Shown here in pieces: positions 1-9,025 of a stretch of 64,000 nt of DNA. A program made the translations under genes and the position numbers. Source of the stretch: an uncultured Lachnospiraceae bacterium (GTDB taxonomy: Bacteria; Bacillota; Clostridia; Lachnospirales; Lachnospiraceae); NCBI GenBank assembly GCA_910577825.1, contig CAJTOK010000003.1:62001-126000 (forward strand), in the 5' to 3' direction. Every line of letters begins with the position of its first letter. Positions within the stretch are counted from its first letter, which is position 1. The notes beneath the pieces were generated by a model that saw only the letters and a program-made list of their open reading frames with translations, was not told where the DNA came from and did no database searches.

Positions 1-2
1 TA

Positions 3-92
3 AGAAAGATAATACAAGATTTAATTAATATACCTGGAAAGGGATTAAAGAAATATACCCAGACAACAACTGCTGGAAAGGCTGATATTTAA
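3..92 (+). CDS. C-terminal tail of an upstream gene, cut by the window edge
   Basis: Frame 3 is open from the left edge to a TAA at 90-92 and encodes a short basic tail (ending in AGKADI). It is too short to assign. Its position directly before a PIN-toxin remnant would fit an antitoxin gene, but nothing in the visible residues proves this. Confidence 0.35.
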   Translation, partial: RKIIQDLINIPGKGLKKYTQTTTAGKADI

Positions 93-448
93 TATACCAG
101 AAAATAAACCAGATGATGGAATACATTTTTACAGAACATCAGTTAGTTTTGTCTTCATATATTGTGGAAGAATTAAAGGATGTTACTAGAAGAAAATTTG
201 CTGGTAAGTCTAACGCCATAGATATATTACTTGCTAAGATGGATTATGAGTATGTGTATACACCAGATACGTTGGATGAAACATTATTTAAAATCAGGGA
301 TGTGAAGGATTATCCAGTTCTTTATACAGCAATACTGGAAGATGTAGATATTCTTATAACTGGAGACAATGATTTTAGTGATGTAGATATTGAAAAGCCA
401 GAGATTCTGACACCAGCAGAGTTTATGGAGAGGTATGTAAAAATTTAA
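91..448 (+). pseudogene. Truncated and frameshifted PIN-domain toxin (COG1569-like)
   Basis: The readable part from ATG 113 (111 residues) matches the middle and end of PIN-family ribonuclease toxins of the COG1569 type: a conserved acidic YIVEELKDV segment, the LITGDNDF strand carrying late acidic residues, and the typical ending ILTPAEFMERY. The usual N-terminal strand with the first catalytic Asp (an IDTN-like motif, about 25-30 residues) is absent. The preceding residues that would normally follow it (PENKPDD-like) are readable only in another frame at 91-117, so there seems to be a one-base shift near 112 as well as loss of the N-terminus. No SD site precedes ATG 113. The product is unlikely to be an active RNase. 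A short alternative protein from ATG 113 cannot be excluded. Confidence 0.6.
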
Positions 449-541
449 GCTAGATTTTTAAGTTTCCTATAAAGAATGGGGAAACTCAAATTTACGTCTT
501 TTTTTTAAATATTATAAAATTTATAAAAGAGGATTTTGATT

Positions 542-1132
542 ATGAAATTATATCATGGCAGCAACACAGGTGGTATAAAAATATTAGAACCAAGGCTGGC
601 AGACCATGACCGTCCATATGTATATATGGCAACTATTGATGTAATAACTGCATTTTATCTGTGTAATGCTGTTGAAAGGCCATATTACTGGTTTCCTTAT
701 GGTTTTGAAAATAATAGCCCTGTGCCAGTATACCATGAATTATATCCAGATGCTTTAAAAGAAGTATCTGAAGGTGTAAGTGGTTATATATATGAAGCTG
801 GTACAGAAGAAAGCCAGATTATACCATTTAAAAATATTCCATGTGCAAGGCTGGCAACAAAACCTGTTAAAGTAAAGAAATATACCAGGATAGATAATGA
901 CTATAATCTGTTTATGGATTATACCAGGCAGGGAAAGATGAAGATTGGTTATTTTAAAGATAAAACACCAGAACAGTTACAGTGGTGGCATTCAAGTATT
1001 ATAAATTATTTAGAGGAAAAAAATATGGCAAGTATCCCAGATTGTCCATATGCACGTTTTGTAAAGAAAAAGTTTCCAGAAGTATGGGAAAGATATATTA
1101 AAAGTAAATATAAAGAAAACAGCCGCCTATAA
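542..1132 (+). CDS. ADP-ribosyltransferase-fold-like hypothetical protein
   Basis: Protein of 196 residues; the start is ATG 542 because an AGAGGA SD site lies about 9 nt upstream, and the in-frame TTG at 536 sits too close to it. The N-terminus reads MKLYHGSN followed by a YVYMATID strand-helix and, near residue 90, a GYIYEAG strand. This order resembles small ADP-ribosyltransferase folds (Arr- and DUF3990-like), where the YHG His and a later Tyr bind NAD. The C-terminal half (W/Y/K-rich) is not recognised. It has no signal peptide and stands alone after a broken PIN toxin, so a toxin, defence or modification role is possible but is inference. A catalytic Glu cannot be placed with certainty. 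Confidence 0.5.
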   Translation: MKLYHGSNTGGIKILEPRLADHDRPYVYMATIDVITAFYLCNAVERPYYWFPYGFENNSPVPVYHELYPDALKEVSEGVSGYIYEAGTEESQIIPFKNIPCARLATKPVKVKKYTRIDNDYNLFMDYTRQGKMKIGYFKDKTPEQLQWWHSSIINYLEEKNMASIPDCPYARFVKKKFPEVWERYIKSKYKENSRL

Positions 1133-1529
1133 GGGATAGTTAAATACAATGCTTCTCTTAACCTGCCAAAGTACAAGGGCGGCTTTTAAATTATATAGCT
1201 CTGGCAGGTTCAAAATTTTTCCAGCCGGCAGCCGCTTGCGCTTGAACGTCACACGCAATGGTGCATAAAATCTGTGAAAAACCAGATTTAAGCACCAGCG
1301 GCTCCGTACACTGCCTTTTGGAAAAATCTTTGAAACCTGCCAGAAAATCTACAAAACTGTATTGCACCTGTTGGTACTTAAACCCTGTTTTCCAAGGTTT
1401 TATGTATTTATATCTTAAAATAAAGTCATACTATTCTAAATTTTTTTCTGGATAGACAATATCTAAAAAACGTGGTAAGGTATATAAGATAGACAATTTA
1501 AGAATATTTTAAGAAAGGAAGATAGATAA
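1133..1529. other. Intergenic region with palindromic element and short direct repeat
   Basis: About 400 nt without a credible gene. It holds a long-range inverted pair (AGCCGCC 1122-1128 with GGCGGCT 1179-1185), an AACCTGCCA arm at 1160-1168 that can compete with the element arms, the palindromic element at 1201-1343, and a 10-nt direct repeat GATAGACAAT at 1451-1460 and 1488-1497 upstream of yebC. I see no convincing sigma-A promoter. Confidence 0.6.
1201..1343. repeat. Palindromic structured element, copy 1
   Basis: Outer arms 1201-1223 and 1319-1343 are imperfect reverse complements beginning CTGGCAGGTT and ending AACCTGCCAG. Nested inside are GGCAG 1227-1231 with CTGCC 1311-1315, AGCCGCT 1230-1236 with AGCGGCT 1297-1303, GGTGC 1260-1264 with GCACC 1292-1296, and AAATCTG 1268-1274 with CAGATTT 1283-1289. 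The same plan recurs at 35014-35186 and, in the opposite orientation, at 35496-35645, with different but still pairing stems. It could be a non-autonomous mobile element or a structured RNA; the family is not recognised. Confidence 0.7.
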
Positions 1530-2273
1530 ATGTCAGGACATTCAAAATTTGCAAATATAAAGCATAAGAAAGAGAAAAATGATGCTAAAAAGGGTAAAAT
1601 TTTTACTATTATAGGAAGGGAAATAGCAGTTGCAGTTAAAGAGGGCGGTGCTGACCCTGAGAATAACAGCAGGCTGCGTGATGTTATTGCCAAGGCAAAA
1701 GCAAATAATATGCCAAATGATACCATTGAGCGTGGTATTAAAAAAGCTGCTGGTGATGCTGGCAATGTTAATTATGAATCGGTTACATATGAAGGATACG
1801 GGCCGGGCGGGACAGCCATTATAGTTAAAGCCCTTACAGATAATAAGAACCGTACAGCAGGCAATGTCCGTAATGCTTTTACAAAGGGAAGCGGAAGTGT
1901 AGGTACACAGGGCTGTGTATCATATATGTTTGATGAAAAAGGACAGATTATAATCTCAAAGGAAGAAATGGACGATAATAATATAAAGATGGAAGCAGAT
2001 GATATAATGATGCTTGCACTTGATGCCGGGGCAGAGGACTTTTCAGAAGAAGAAGATTCCTATGAAATAATTACATCCCCTGGTGATTTCAGTGCTGTGC
2101 GTGAAGCCCTTGAGGCACAAAAACTTCCAATGGCAAGTGCAGAGGTTACAATGATACCCCAGAATTATGTTACACTGGCAGATGAAAATGATATCAGGCA
2201 GTTACAGCGTACACTGGATTTACTTGATGAAGATGACGATGTACAGGATGTGTACCATAACTGGGACGAATAG
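1530..2273 (+). CDS. yebC: YebC/PmpR-family protein (TACO1-like)
   Basis: A 247-residue protein of the YebC family, cytosolic proteins described as transcriptional regulators and, more recently, as factors that help ribosomes translate difficult sequences. The diagnostic N-terminus MSGHSKFANIKHKK is present (the usual form is GHSKWANIKH), followed by the conserved KGKIFT, NMPNDTIERGIKKA and YEGYGPGG motifs near residues 24, 58 and 90, and an acidic C-terminus. Length is normal for the family. An AGAAAGGAAG SD precedes ATG 1530. It is not visibly in an operon; the next gene starts about 230 nt downstream. Confidence 0.95.
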   Translation: MSGHSKFANIKHKKEKNDAKKGKIFTIIGREIAVAVKEGGADPENNSRLRDVIAKAKANNMPNDTIERGIKKAAGDAGNVNYESVTYEGYGPGGTAIIVKALTDNKNRTAGNVRNAFTKGSGSVGTQGCVSYMFDEKGQIIISKEEMDDNNIKMEADDIMMLALDAGAEDFSEEEDSYEIITSPGDFSAVREALEAQKLPMASAEVTMIPQNYVTLADENDIRQLQRTLDLLDEDDDVQDVYHNWDE

Positions 2274-2501
2274 CATATAGTAAAACAAGGTATATTAACC
2301 ATACATTGTAATAAAAATTTAATAATTAATATACATCAGGACATTATATTGCCATTTTTTATCAGTATATTTATATAAATTGGTACGGGTATGTGTGGAA
2401 CTGGTTGTATAATATGTATATAGTTTTAATATATGCGCCGGATTTAATATTATATGGGCAAAACTGGTTTTGCAAAAGCAGTATAGTATGGAGGTTGGAA
2501 T

Positions 2502-5500
2502 ATGAAGAGAATTGCGAGGAATAATAAGAAATGGAAATGGATGGTGCTGTTAACATCTGTATTTTTAATTGCTTTTATGGCAATGCACTCGTTCAAAAAT
2601 AAAGATGATACACATGCAGCAGAAGAAGTGTATTTACAAAATAGTGATGGCCAGAAACTTGATGGTACTTATACAATGAGAAGGCATAGTGATGAGTTTA
2701 GCTTTGCCCCTGCAGGACATGGTGTTACATATATAGAGGCAGACCTTACTAATAATAAGGTTTTAAAATTAGCAAATAGTAATGGTGTTACAGATGGTGG
2801 ACAACATTTTAAGGGAGCAGCAGAGTCTTTGAAAATAGAAGCACAGGAGCCAGGTGAGGTAGCATTGAATATAGTTGCATATACAGCTGCAGGAGGTAAA
2901 GAAAGATATAGGGAAACTATTAATATTACAGTAGCTTCCTCTATTAATGAATATTTAAATGATAATGCTGAAGGCGCATCTATTACAAAAATATTTGTTG
3001 AAGATGAAAGGCGTGCAATTATATTAGATTATGGAGCTACACTTCCTTTTGGTAAGAATGCAGCAGACCCAGTGGAACAGAAATACCTGAACCTGACTTT
3101 TGGTAATGCCTCCCAAGACATCACAGGTACTACAAGTGGTGCAATAGTAGCAGCAGACTGGATGTCAGGAAATGAAGATATTATTGAAGTTGACAAAATG
3201 ATGACTGGAAAAGGCGGTGATAATACTGTACGAGGAGGTATAAGGGCAGTTGGTGCAGGGCATACTACATTGTCAGTCAGCTGGCGTGATGAAACTATTA
3301 CAAGACAGGATACAATAGATGTTTATGTAAGACCTAAAATTACAGATGGTGACAGGGATATTGGAACAAATTCATCTGGGGTAGATGATGGGGCTGGAAC
3401 AGGTTCAACAGATTCTCTCCACGAAGCGCAAAATGGTGATATTATAGGTGTATCAGTAAAATTTGAACATAACCAGCTGGATGCTATATCGGATAAGATT
3501 GTATGGGTAATTGCAAAGAAAGAAGGCACAAAAACATATCTTGTAAGGGATTCTCTTGGAAATTTTACAGATGATTTTAAAGATGAAGCCAATCTTGTAT
3601 GGATGCCATCAATAAATAGTTACAAGCTTAATGCTAAAGCGGGTACATATTCTGTACTTTTCTATGTAGCAGGTACATATAAAAGTTTTGAAGATGCACG
3701 TGCAACTACACCAGGATGTCCGCCTGTAGCTATTAAGAATGGCGTATATGTATTTAGTAATTATAAAAGTATGACAATATCCTTAAATGTTGGTGGTACA
3801 TACAGTCTTCCAGATGGGTTTAATATAACAGCGGATACATTTATGAACTGTTTTAATCCTGTGCCACGTGTAGTTGAAAATTCATCTGGAACAGAAGATG
3901 GTGATGAAACAGACCCATCAACGGGGGGGTCTATATCAGCGGGTAACAGTTATAACTATATTTCAATGTCCAGTGACAGAACTACCATTACAGCAACAAG
4001 GGTCGGAACAGCATATATTGATGTTACAGCAACTAGGAATATTTTAGAAACAGGATTAAGGGAGATAAAGGAAGGGCAAAGGGTTATCATAACAATTAAT
4101 ATAACAGATACTTTTTCACTTAATATTTCCCAGATGCGTATGTCGGTAGGGGAAGAACAGCAGTTATATGGTGTTCTTGCTTCTGGTACAGAGAATGATG
4201 ATGCAGAATATGAATGGGTATCACCAGATGACCCTAATGGAAGTTATGTAAAGATTTCACCACAGGGGCGTTATGCAACTGTAAAGGCTGTAAAAACTAC
4301 ACCATCCGGGGGGCATGTAACAGTTACACTTAGGAGGACTACGCCAGACGGAATAACCCTTACAGCTTCCTGCCAGATTATTATTGATATAACGACTTCA
4401 GGTTTCCATATAGTGCCTTCCAAGCTTACTATGGAATCTGGTGATGTCCAGACTATTACAACTGACCTTAAAGGTTCATACAGGCTGACATGGATTTCTT
4501 CAGATACGAATGTTGTTACTGTAGTAGATTCATCAGCTGCTACACCTGCTGCACAGGTTACAGCACGTAAGCCTGGCACAGCAGTTATTACAGCAGTTAA
4601 TGCTGCCAATAATGTATACTCTACATGTATTATTACTGTACAGCAGCTTGTTACAGGCCTTGATATAGGCATAGCAGGCAAAAAGTATACTACATATGAT
4701 ACAACACTTGAAGAAGGTTTTGTATTTATGGAAGCTTTATACCAGCCAAGTAATGCTACTGAAAAGGATTTTAAGTGGGATTCGTCTGACAAGACAGTTG
4801 CTACTGTAGATGAAACTGGTAAGGTTACTCTTTTAAAAGAAGGTACTACTTATATTTCCGTTGCAAGCAGCAAGTATACAGCATTTTGTATATTAAATAT
4901 AGTGACAACACCGCCTACACCGATATCTACAATTACAACTGAGCCAAAAGAACTTAATATGGTTAAGGGTGACACAAGTATTATAAAAGCTACATATGTT
5001 CCTATAGATGCTACTGACCCTACACTTATATGGACTTCTCTGGATGAAAAGGTTGCCAAGGTTGATAATACAGGAAAGGTTACAGCGGCCGGGGTTGGTG
5101 CAACTTATATTAATATTGAGGCATCACTTGCAGATTCAAATGGCAATAAAGCGAAGGCATTAGTTAAGGTTACTGTAAGGGATAAGCTTACATCTATAGA
5201 GTTTGAAGCAAAGACTACATATGTCAGCATAGGAAGTTCAAAGCAGCTTAATGTTATTTTTAAGCCTGATAAGGATGTGAATAAAAAACTTACATTTTCT
5301 TCATCAGATGATTCGATATTTAAAGTTACACCTGGCAAGGAAGAGGGCACATGTATTATACAGGGTATTGCTGCAGGGCAGGCAGTGCTTTCATGTGTGT
5401 CTGAGGAGTTAGGGCAGGCAGGTGTAAAGACATGTATGGTATATGTTACAGAAGCAGATGTAGCGGCTAAGGATTTTATAATAACGCCGGCTGCTGAAAC

Positions 5501-7196
5501 TGTTTATATTGGCCAGACTTTACAGATGGTTAAGACATTTACACCAGAGAATGCTACTAACCAGAATGTAACATGGAATTCTTCGGATTCAGGTATTGCA
5601 AGTGTTACTTCACTTGGCCTTGTAAGGGGTGTAAAGGAAGGAAAGGTTACTGTTTCTGCTGTATATACAGATACTGCAAACAAAGTGCCTATAATCAGGA
5701 CCAGTACGATTGAAGTAAAGCCTGTTCCAATAAATGTTACAGATTTTGATGTTACGCCTGATACACAGAATATAAAGGTTGGTGAAACTTTTTCACTGAC
5801 TCCTGTATTTACACCAAATAACGCATCTAATAAGAATGTTGATTACCAGTCACTTGATGAAGGTGTTGTTACTGTTAGTGAAAAAGGCCAGGTTACAGGT
5901 GTTGGTGCTGGTGATGCAATAATACAGTGCCAGGCTGAGGACGGCGGTTTTATTGCAACATGTATGGTACATGTTGAAAATGCCATTGAATTTTCATTAT
6001 CACCTGCAACAAGAGAAATAGCGGTAGGCAGGAGTTTTAAGCTTAAAAAAGTGACAAATCCTGAAAATGCTAAGAAAACAGCTGAATGGTCTACTTCTAA
6101 TTCATCTATTGCAAGGGTAGATGCTTCAGGAAAGGTTACAGGCAGAAGGATTGGTTCATGTACAATTACATGCAGGCTTACAAAGTATAACCAGAGTGCA
6201 AGGTGCAAGGTAAAAGTTGCAAAGCTTAAAAGTAAAGTAACTATAGATAAGAAAAATATAAGGCTTGGCGTAGGGCAGACATACAGGCTTAAAAAGACTG
6301 TAACGTCAAATGATACTTCACTTCCAGAAGTAACATGGAAGTCTGCTAATAAGAAGGTTGCTAAAGTAAGCAGTGGCGGAAAGATTACTGGCAAGAAAGA
6401 AGGGCTTACTAAAATTACAGTTACAACAAATGATTCTGTACGCGCAAAGGCAACATGTAAGGTAAGGGTAATACAGAGGGTATCAGGTATAAGCCTTAAT
6501 TCTGATTATATGGTTTGCTATGTAGGAAGAAGCAAAAAACTTAAAGCTAAGTATAAACCATCTAATGCAACTATTAAAAAGGTTAAATGGACCAGTGGTG
6601 ACGAGAATATAGCAAGGGTTACCGGCTCAGGCAAGGTAAGGGGAATAGCAGAAGGCAATACTTATATTACCGCAACAACTACAGATGGCAGTAATAAAAG
6701 GGCAAGATGTTTTGTAAAGGTACTTGACGAAGTTCCTGTTACAAGCATAGTAGTTGCACAGACTGAACTTACATTGCAGAGAGGTGACAGCAGGAACCTT
6801 ACATATAAGGTGCTTCCAGATAATACATCAGACAGCCTTGAATTTGCTTCAGATAATGAAAGGGTTGCAAAAGTTAATAAGAAGGGAAGGGTAACAGCAG
6901 TAGGGACTGGTGATGCCACTATTACAATCCTTGCAACAAGCGGAGCTTCATCAACTGTTGATGTAAATGTAGTTGCACTTAATAAGACAGACCTTGTTAT
7001 GAGGCAGTATGATTCAGAATCCCTTACGGTATTTGGTACTGCGGATACAGTTACATGGTATACTTCAAATGCAAGGGTTGCTACGGTAGATAATGGCAGG
7101 ATTGTGGGAAGGTCTGAGGGCATAACATATGTATATGCTTATGTAAACGGATGCAAGTTAAGCTGCAGGGTTACAATAACATCTGTAAATTCGTAA
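2502..7196 (+). CDS. Large secreted bacterial Ig-like (Big_2) repeat protein
   Basis: A 1564-residue secreted protein. Basic residues and a hydrophobic segment (about 14-30) ending near a HAAEE sequence form a signal peptide. Residues of about 45-530 are beta-rich and only partly Ig-like. From about 540 to the end there are roughly 12 tandem Big_2-type Ig-like domains of 80-90 residues, each with the hallmark pattern W.SSD..VA.VD..GKVT....G...I. No LPXTG anchor or C-terminal membrane segment is visible, so it is either released or bound non-covalently. The C-terminal domains are markedly lysine/arginine-rich compared with the N-terminal half, which may help wall binding (inference). An adhesin or wall-associated role is likely. 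GGAGG lies 8 nt before ATG 2502. The stop is 16 nt before recN, so recN may be co-transcribed. Confidence 0.85.
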   Translation: MKRIARNNKKWKWMVLLTSVFLIAFMAMHSFKNKDDTHAAEEVYLQNSDGQKLDGTYTMRRHSDEFSFAPAGHGVTYIEADLTNNKVLKLANSNGVTDGGQHFKGAAESLKIEAQEPGEVALNIVAYTAAGGKERYRETINITVASSINEYLNDNAEGASITKIFVEDERRAIILDYGATLPFGKNAADPVEQKYLNLTFGNASQDITGTTSGAIVAADWMSGNEDIIEVDKMMTGKGGDNTVRGGIRAVGAGHTTLSVSWRDETITRQDTIDVYVRPKITDGDRDIGTNSSGVDDGAGTGSTDSLHEAQNGDIIGVSVKFEHNQLDAISDKIVWVIAKKEGTKTYLVRDSLGNFTDDFKDEANLVWMPSINSYKLNAKAGTYSVLFYVAGTYKSFEDARATTPGCPPVAIKNGVYVFSNYKSMTISLNVGGTYSLPDGFNITADTFMNCFNPVPRVVENSSGTEDGDETDPSTGGSISAGNSYNYISMSSDRTTITATRVGTAYIDVTATRNILETGLREIKEGQRVIITINITDTFSLNISQMRMSVGEEQQLYGVLASGTENDDAEYEWVSPDDPNGSYVKISPQGRYATVKAVKTTPSGGHVTVTLRRTTPDGITLTASCQIIIDITTSGFHIVPSKLTMESGDVQTITTDLKGSYRLTWISSDTNVVTVVDSSAATPAAQVTARKPGTAVITAVNAANNVYSTCIITVQQLVTGLDIGIAGKKYTTYDTTLEEGFVFMEALYQPSNATEKDFKWDSSDKTVATVDETGKVTLLKEGTTYISVASSKYTAFCILNIVTTPPTPISTITTEPKELNMVKGDTSIIKATYVPIDATDPTLIWTSLDEKVAKVDNTGKVTAAGVGATYINIEASLADSNGNKAKALVKVTVRDKLTSIEFEAKTTYVSIGSSKQLNVIFKPDKDVNKKLTFSSSDDSIFKVTPGKEEGTCIIQGIAAGQAVLSCVSEELGQAGVKTCMVYVTEADVAAKDFIITPAAETVYIGQTLQMVKTFTPENATNQNVTWNSSDSGIASVTSLGLVRGVKEGKVTVSAVYTDTANKVPIIRTSTIEVKPVPINVTDFDVTPDTQNIKVGETFSLTPVFTPNNASNKNVDYQSLDEGVVTVSEKGQVTGVGAGDAIIQCQAEDGGFIATCMVHVENAIEFSLSPATREIAVGRSFKLKKVTNPENAKKTAEWSTSNSSIARVDASGKVTGRRIGSCTITCRLTKYNQSARCKVKVAKLKSKVTIDKKNIRLGVGQTYRLKKTVTSNDTSLPEVTWKSANKKVAKVSSGGKITGKKEGLTKITVTTNDSVRAKATCKVRVIQRVSGISLNSDYMVCYVGRSKKLKAKYKPSNATIKKVKWTSGDENIARVTGSGKVRGIAEGNTYITATTTDGSNKRARCFVKVLDEVPVTSIVVAQTELTLQRGDSRNLTYKVLPDNTSDSLEFASDNERVAKVNKKGRVTAVGTGDATITILATSGASSTVDVNVVALNKTDLVMRQYDSESLTVFGTADTVTWYTSNARVATVDNGRIVGRSEGITYVYAYVNGCKLSCRVTITSVNS

Positions 7197-7212
7197 GAAG
7201 GAGGCAGAAAAC

Positions 7213-8898
7213 TTGCTTTTAAATTTACATGTTAAGAACCTTGCTATAATTGATGAAATTGAGGTTGACTTTTCGGACGGGATGAATGTCCTGACGGGTG
7301 AAACCGGTGCAGGAAAGTCGGTAATAATTGGCTCTATTAATATGGCAATAGGGGGTAAAGCCCCCAAAGACGTTATCAGGAAAGGTGCAGGTTTTGCACT
7401 GGCAGAGCTGTTATTTTCTGTAGATACAAAAGAACAGAAACAATATCTTGAGAAACATGGAATTACAACAGAGAATGATGAAGTCCTGGTTTCCCGTAAG
7501 TTTACAAAGGGAAGGGGGATTAACAGGATTAATGGTGAAAGTGTACCTGTATCGGTACTTAAACAGGCAACGGCTGTACTTATTGATGTCCACGGGCAGA
7601 ATGAGCAGCAGTCGCTGCTGTATAAAGCAAAGCATATGGAAATAGTGGACAGGTATGCCAAAGAAGAAATGGCTGGCATTGATGTAAAGTATGCAGAAGT
7701 TTACAGCAGTTATAAGAAGCTTATAGAACAGAGGGATGCTGAAAATATCCCGGAGGAAGAAAGACTCCGTGAAATTTCTTTTATGGAGTATGAGCTTGAG
7801 GAAATAGAAAATGCAGCACTTGTGCATGGTGAGGAAGAAAGCCTGGAGGAAAGGTACAGGAAGCTGTCAAATGCCAGTTCAGTTATAAACGGGCTGGGTG
7901 AGATTTATTCACTGACAGGCTCTAATGCCAATGATACAATATCTGAAAAACTTGCATATTCACTTAGAATAATAGGAAGGCTTTGTGAATATGATGATAA
8001 TATAAACCAGTTTGCAGAACAGCTTTCAGAAATTGACAGCCTTGTATCTGATTTTAACAGGGATATAACAAGTTATATGGAAGATATGGAAACAGATACC
8101 GGGGAACTTGGGCAGACAGAACAGCGTCTTGACTTAGTCAGGAAGATTAAGGCAAGGTTTGGTGCTACAACATCACTTGTTAATGAATATGCAGACAGGC
8201 TTCGGGAGAAATTAGGCCGTTACAGGGAGTATGAATCATATAAGGCAGGGCTTGAAGAAAAGATAAAGAAAAAAGAAGAAGAACTGGGAAGGCTTTCTTC
8301 CCAGATGTCTGCTGTACGTAAGAAGTGTGCAAAGATACTTGAAAAAGAAATAACAGAAGCGCTTGCTGACCTTAATTTCCTGCAGGTACAGTTTTCTATA
8401 GATATACGCCAGTTAAATGAATATACGGCAAATGGCACTGATGAAATAGAGTTTATGCTTTCTGCCAATCCAGGCGAGGATTTAAAGCCTATTGGAATGG
8501 CAGCATCAGGCGGTGAACTTTCAAGGATAATGCTTGCAGTTAAAGCGGTGCTTGCAGAGCATGACGAAACCAGCACACTTATATTTGATGAAATAGATAC
8601 GGGGATAAGTGGCAGGACGGCACAGAAAGTTGCTGAAAAGATGGCGCTTATAGCAGGCAGGCATCAGGTAATATGTATATCACACCTTGCACAGATAGCA
8701 GCAATGGCAGATGCACATTATCTTATAGAAAAGACAAGCGGCCCGTCGCATACAAGTACACAGATACGCCTGTTAAATGGGCAGGAAGAAGTAAATGAGC
8801 TTGCAAGGATACTTGGAGGGGCCAGGATAACCGAATCTGTTATAAAAAGCGCCAAAGAGATGAAGGAACTTGCAGCAAATCTTAAAAAAAATTTGTAG
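7213..8898 (+). CDS. recN: DNA repair ATPase RecN
   Basis: SMC-like protein of 561 residues acting in double-strand-break repair and recombination in the cytoplasm. Walker A GETGAGKS is at residues 29-36, a central coiled coil spans about 160-370, the ABC signature region ASGGELSRIMLA is near 430, and Walker B LIFDEIDTGISG follows. The start is TTG 7213, supported by AAGGAGG ending 8 nt upstream; no better in-frame start exists. recN followed by spoIVB and spo0A is the conserved Firmicute order. The gene usually found before recN here (argR) is not present; the Ig-like protein lies there instead. Confidence 0.96.
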   Translation: MLLNLHVKNLAIIDEIEVDFSDGMNVLTGETGAGKSVIIGSINMAIGGKAPKDVIRKGAGFALAELLFSVDTKEQKQYLEKHGITTENDEVLVSRKFTKGRGINRINGESVPVSVLKQATAVLIDVHGQNEQQSLLYKAKHMEIVDRYAKEEMAGIDVKYAEVYSSYKKLIEQRDAENIPEEERLREISFMEYELEEIENAALVHGEEESLEERYRKLSNASSVINGLGEIYSLTGSNANDTISEKLAYSLRIIGRLCEYDDNINQFAEQLSEIDSLVSDFNRDITSYMEDMETDTGELGQTEQRLDLVRKIKARFGATTSLVNEYADRLREKLGRYREYESYKAGLEEKIKKKEEELGRLSSQMSAVRKKCAKILEKEITEALADLNFLQVQFSIDIRQLNEYTANGTDEIEFMLSANPGEDLKPIGMAASGGELSRIMLAVKAVLAEHDETSTLIFDEIDTGISGRTAQKVAEKMALIAGRHQVICISHLAQIAAMADAHYLIEKTSGPSHTSTQIRLLNGQEEVNELARILGGARITESVIKSAKEMKELAANLKKNL

Positions 8899-8925
8899 AT
8901 TCAGGACATACTTCTAAAGAAATGC

Positions 8926-8955
8926 GAATATAAAAGGTACAACTGGTACATTATA
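8926..8955 (+). promoter_or_regulatory. Putative sigma-G promoter of spoIVB, embedded in the recN terminator
   Basis: GAATA at 8926-8930 and CATTATA at 8949-8955, 18 nt apart, agree with the sigma-G type consensus (GNATR and CATNNTA-like, spacer near 18). Transcription would start near 8962, inside the terminator loop, so the sigma-G transcript would carry only the right arm and avoid termination. spoIVB is a forespore gene in Bacillus, which fits. Confidence 0.5.
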
Positions 8956-8980
8956 ATTATGTATGGCTGTACCTTTTTAT
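8932..8980 (+). terminator. Rho-independent terminator after recN
   Basis: AAAAGGTACA (8932-8941) pairs with TGTACCTTTT (8968-8977), followed by a T-rich tract. The loop is long (26 nt) and contains the -10 of the putative spoIVB promoter. Confidence 0.7.
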
Positions 8981-9025
8981 ATTATAGGGGAATTTTAAAA
9001 TATATTTCTGACAGGAGTATGGAAT

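Noticed and set aside
1258..1455. 65-residue plus-strand reading frame before yebC
   Set aside because: It starts inside the palindromic element, has no SD site and no recognisable protein; the sequence is explained by structure.
2380..2413. TTGGTA and TATAAT before the Ig-like gene
   Set aside because: The spacer is 22 nt, too long for a sigma-A promoter; only the -10 is convincing.
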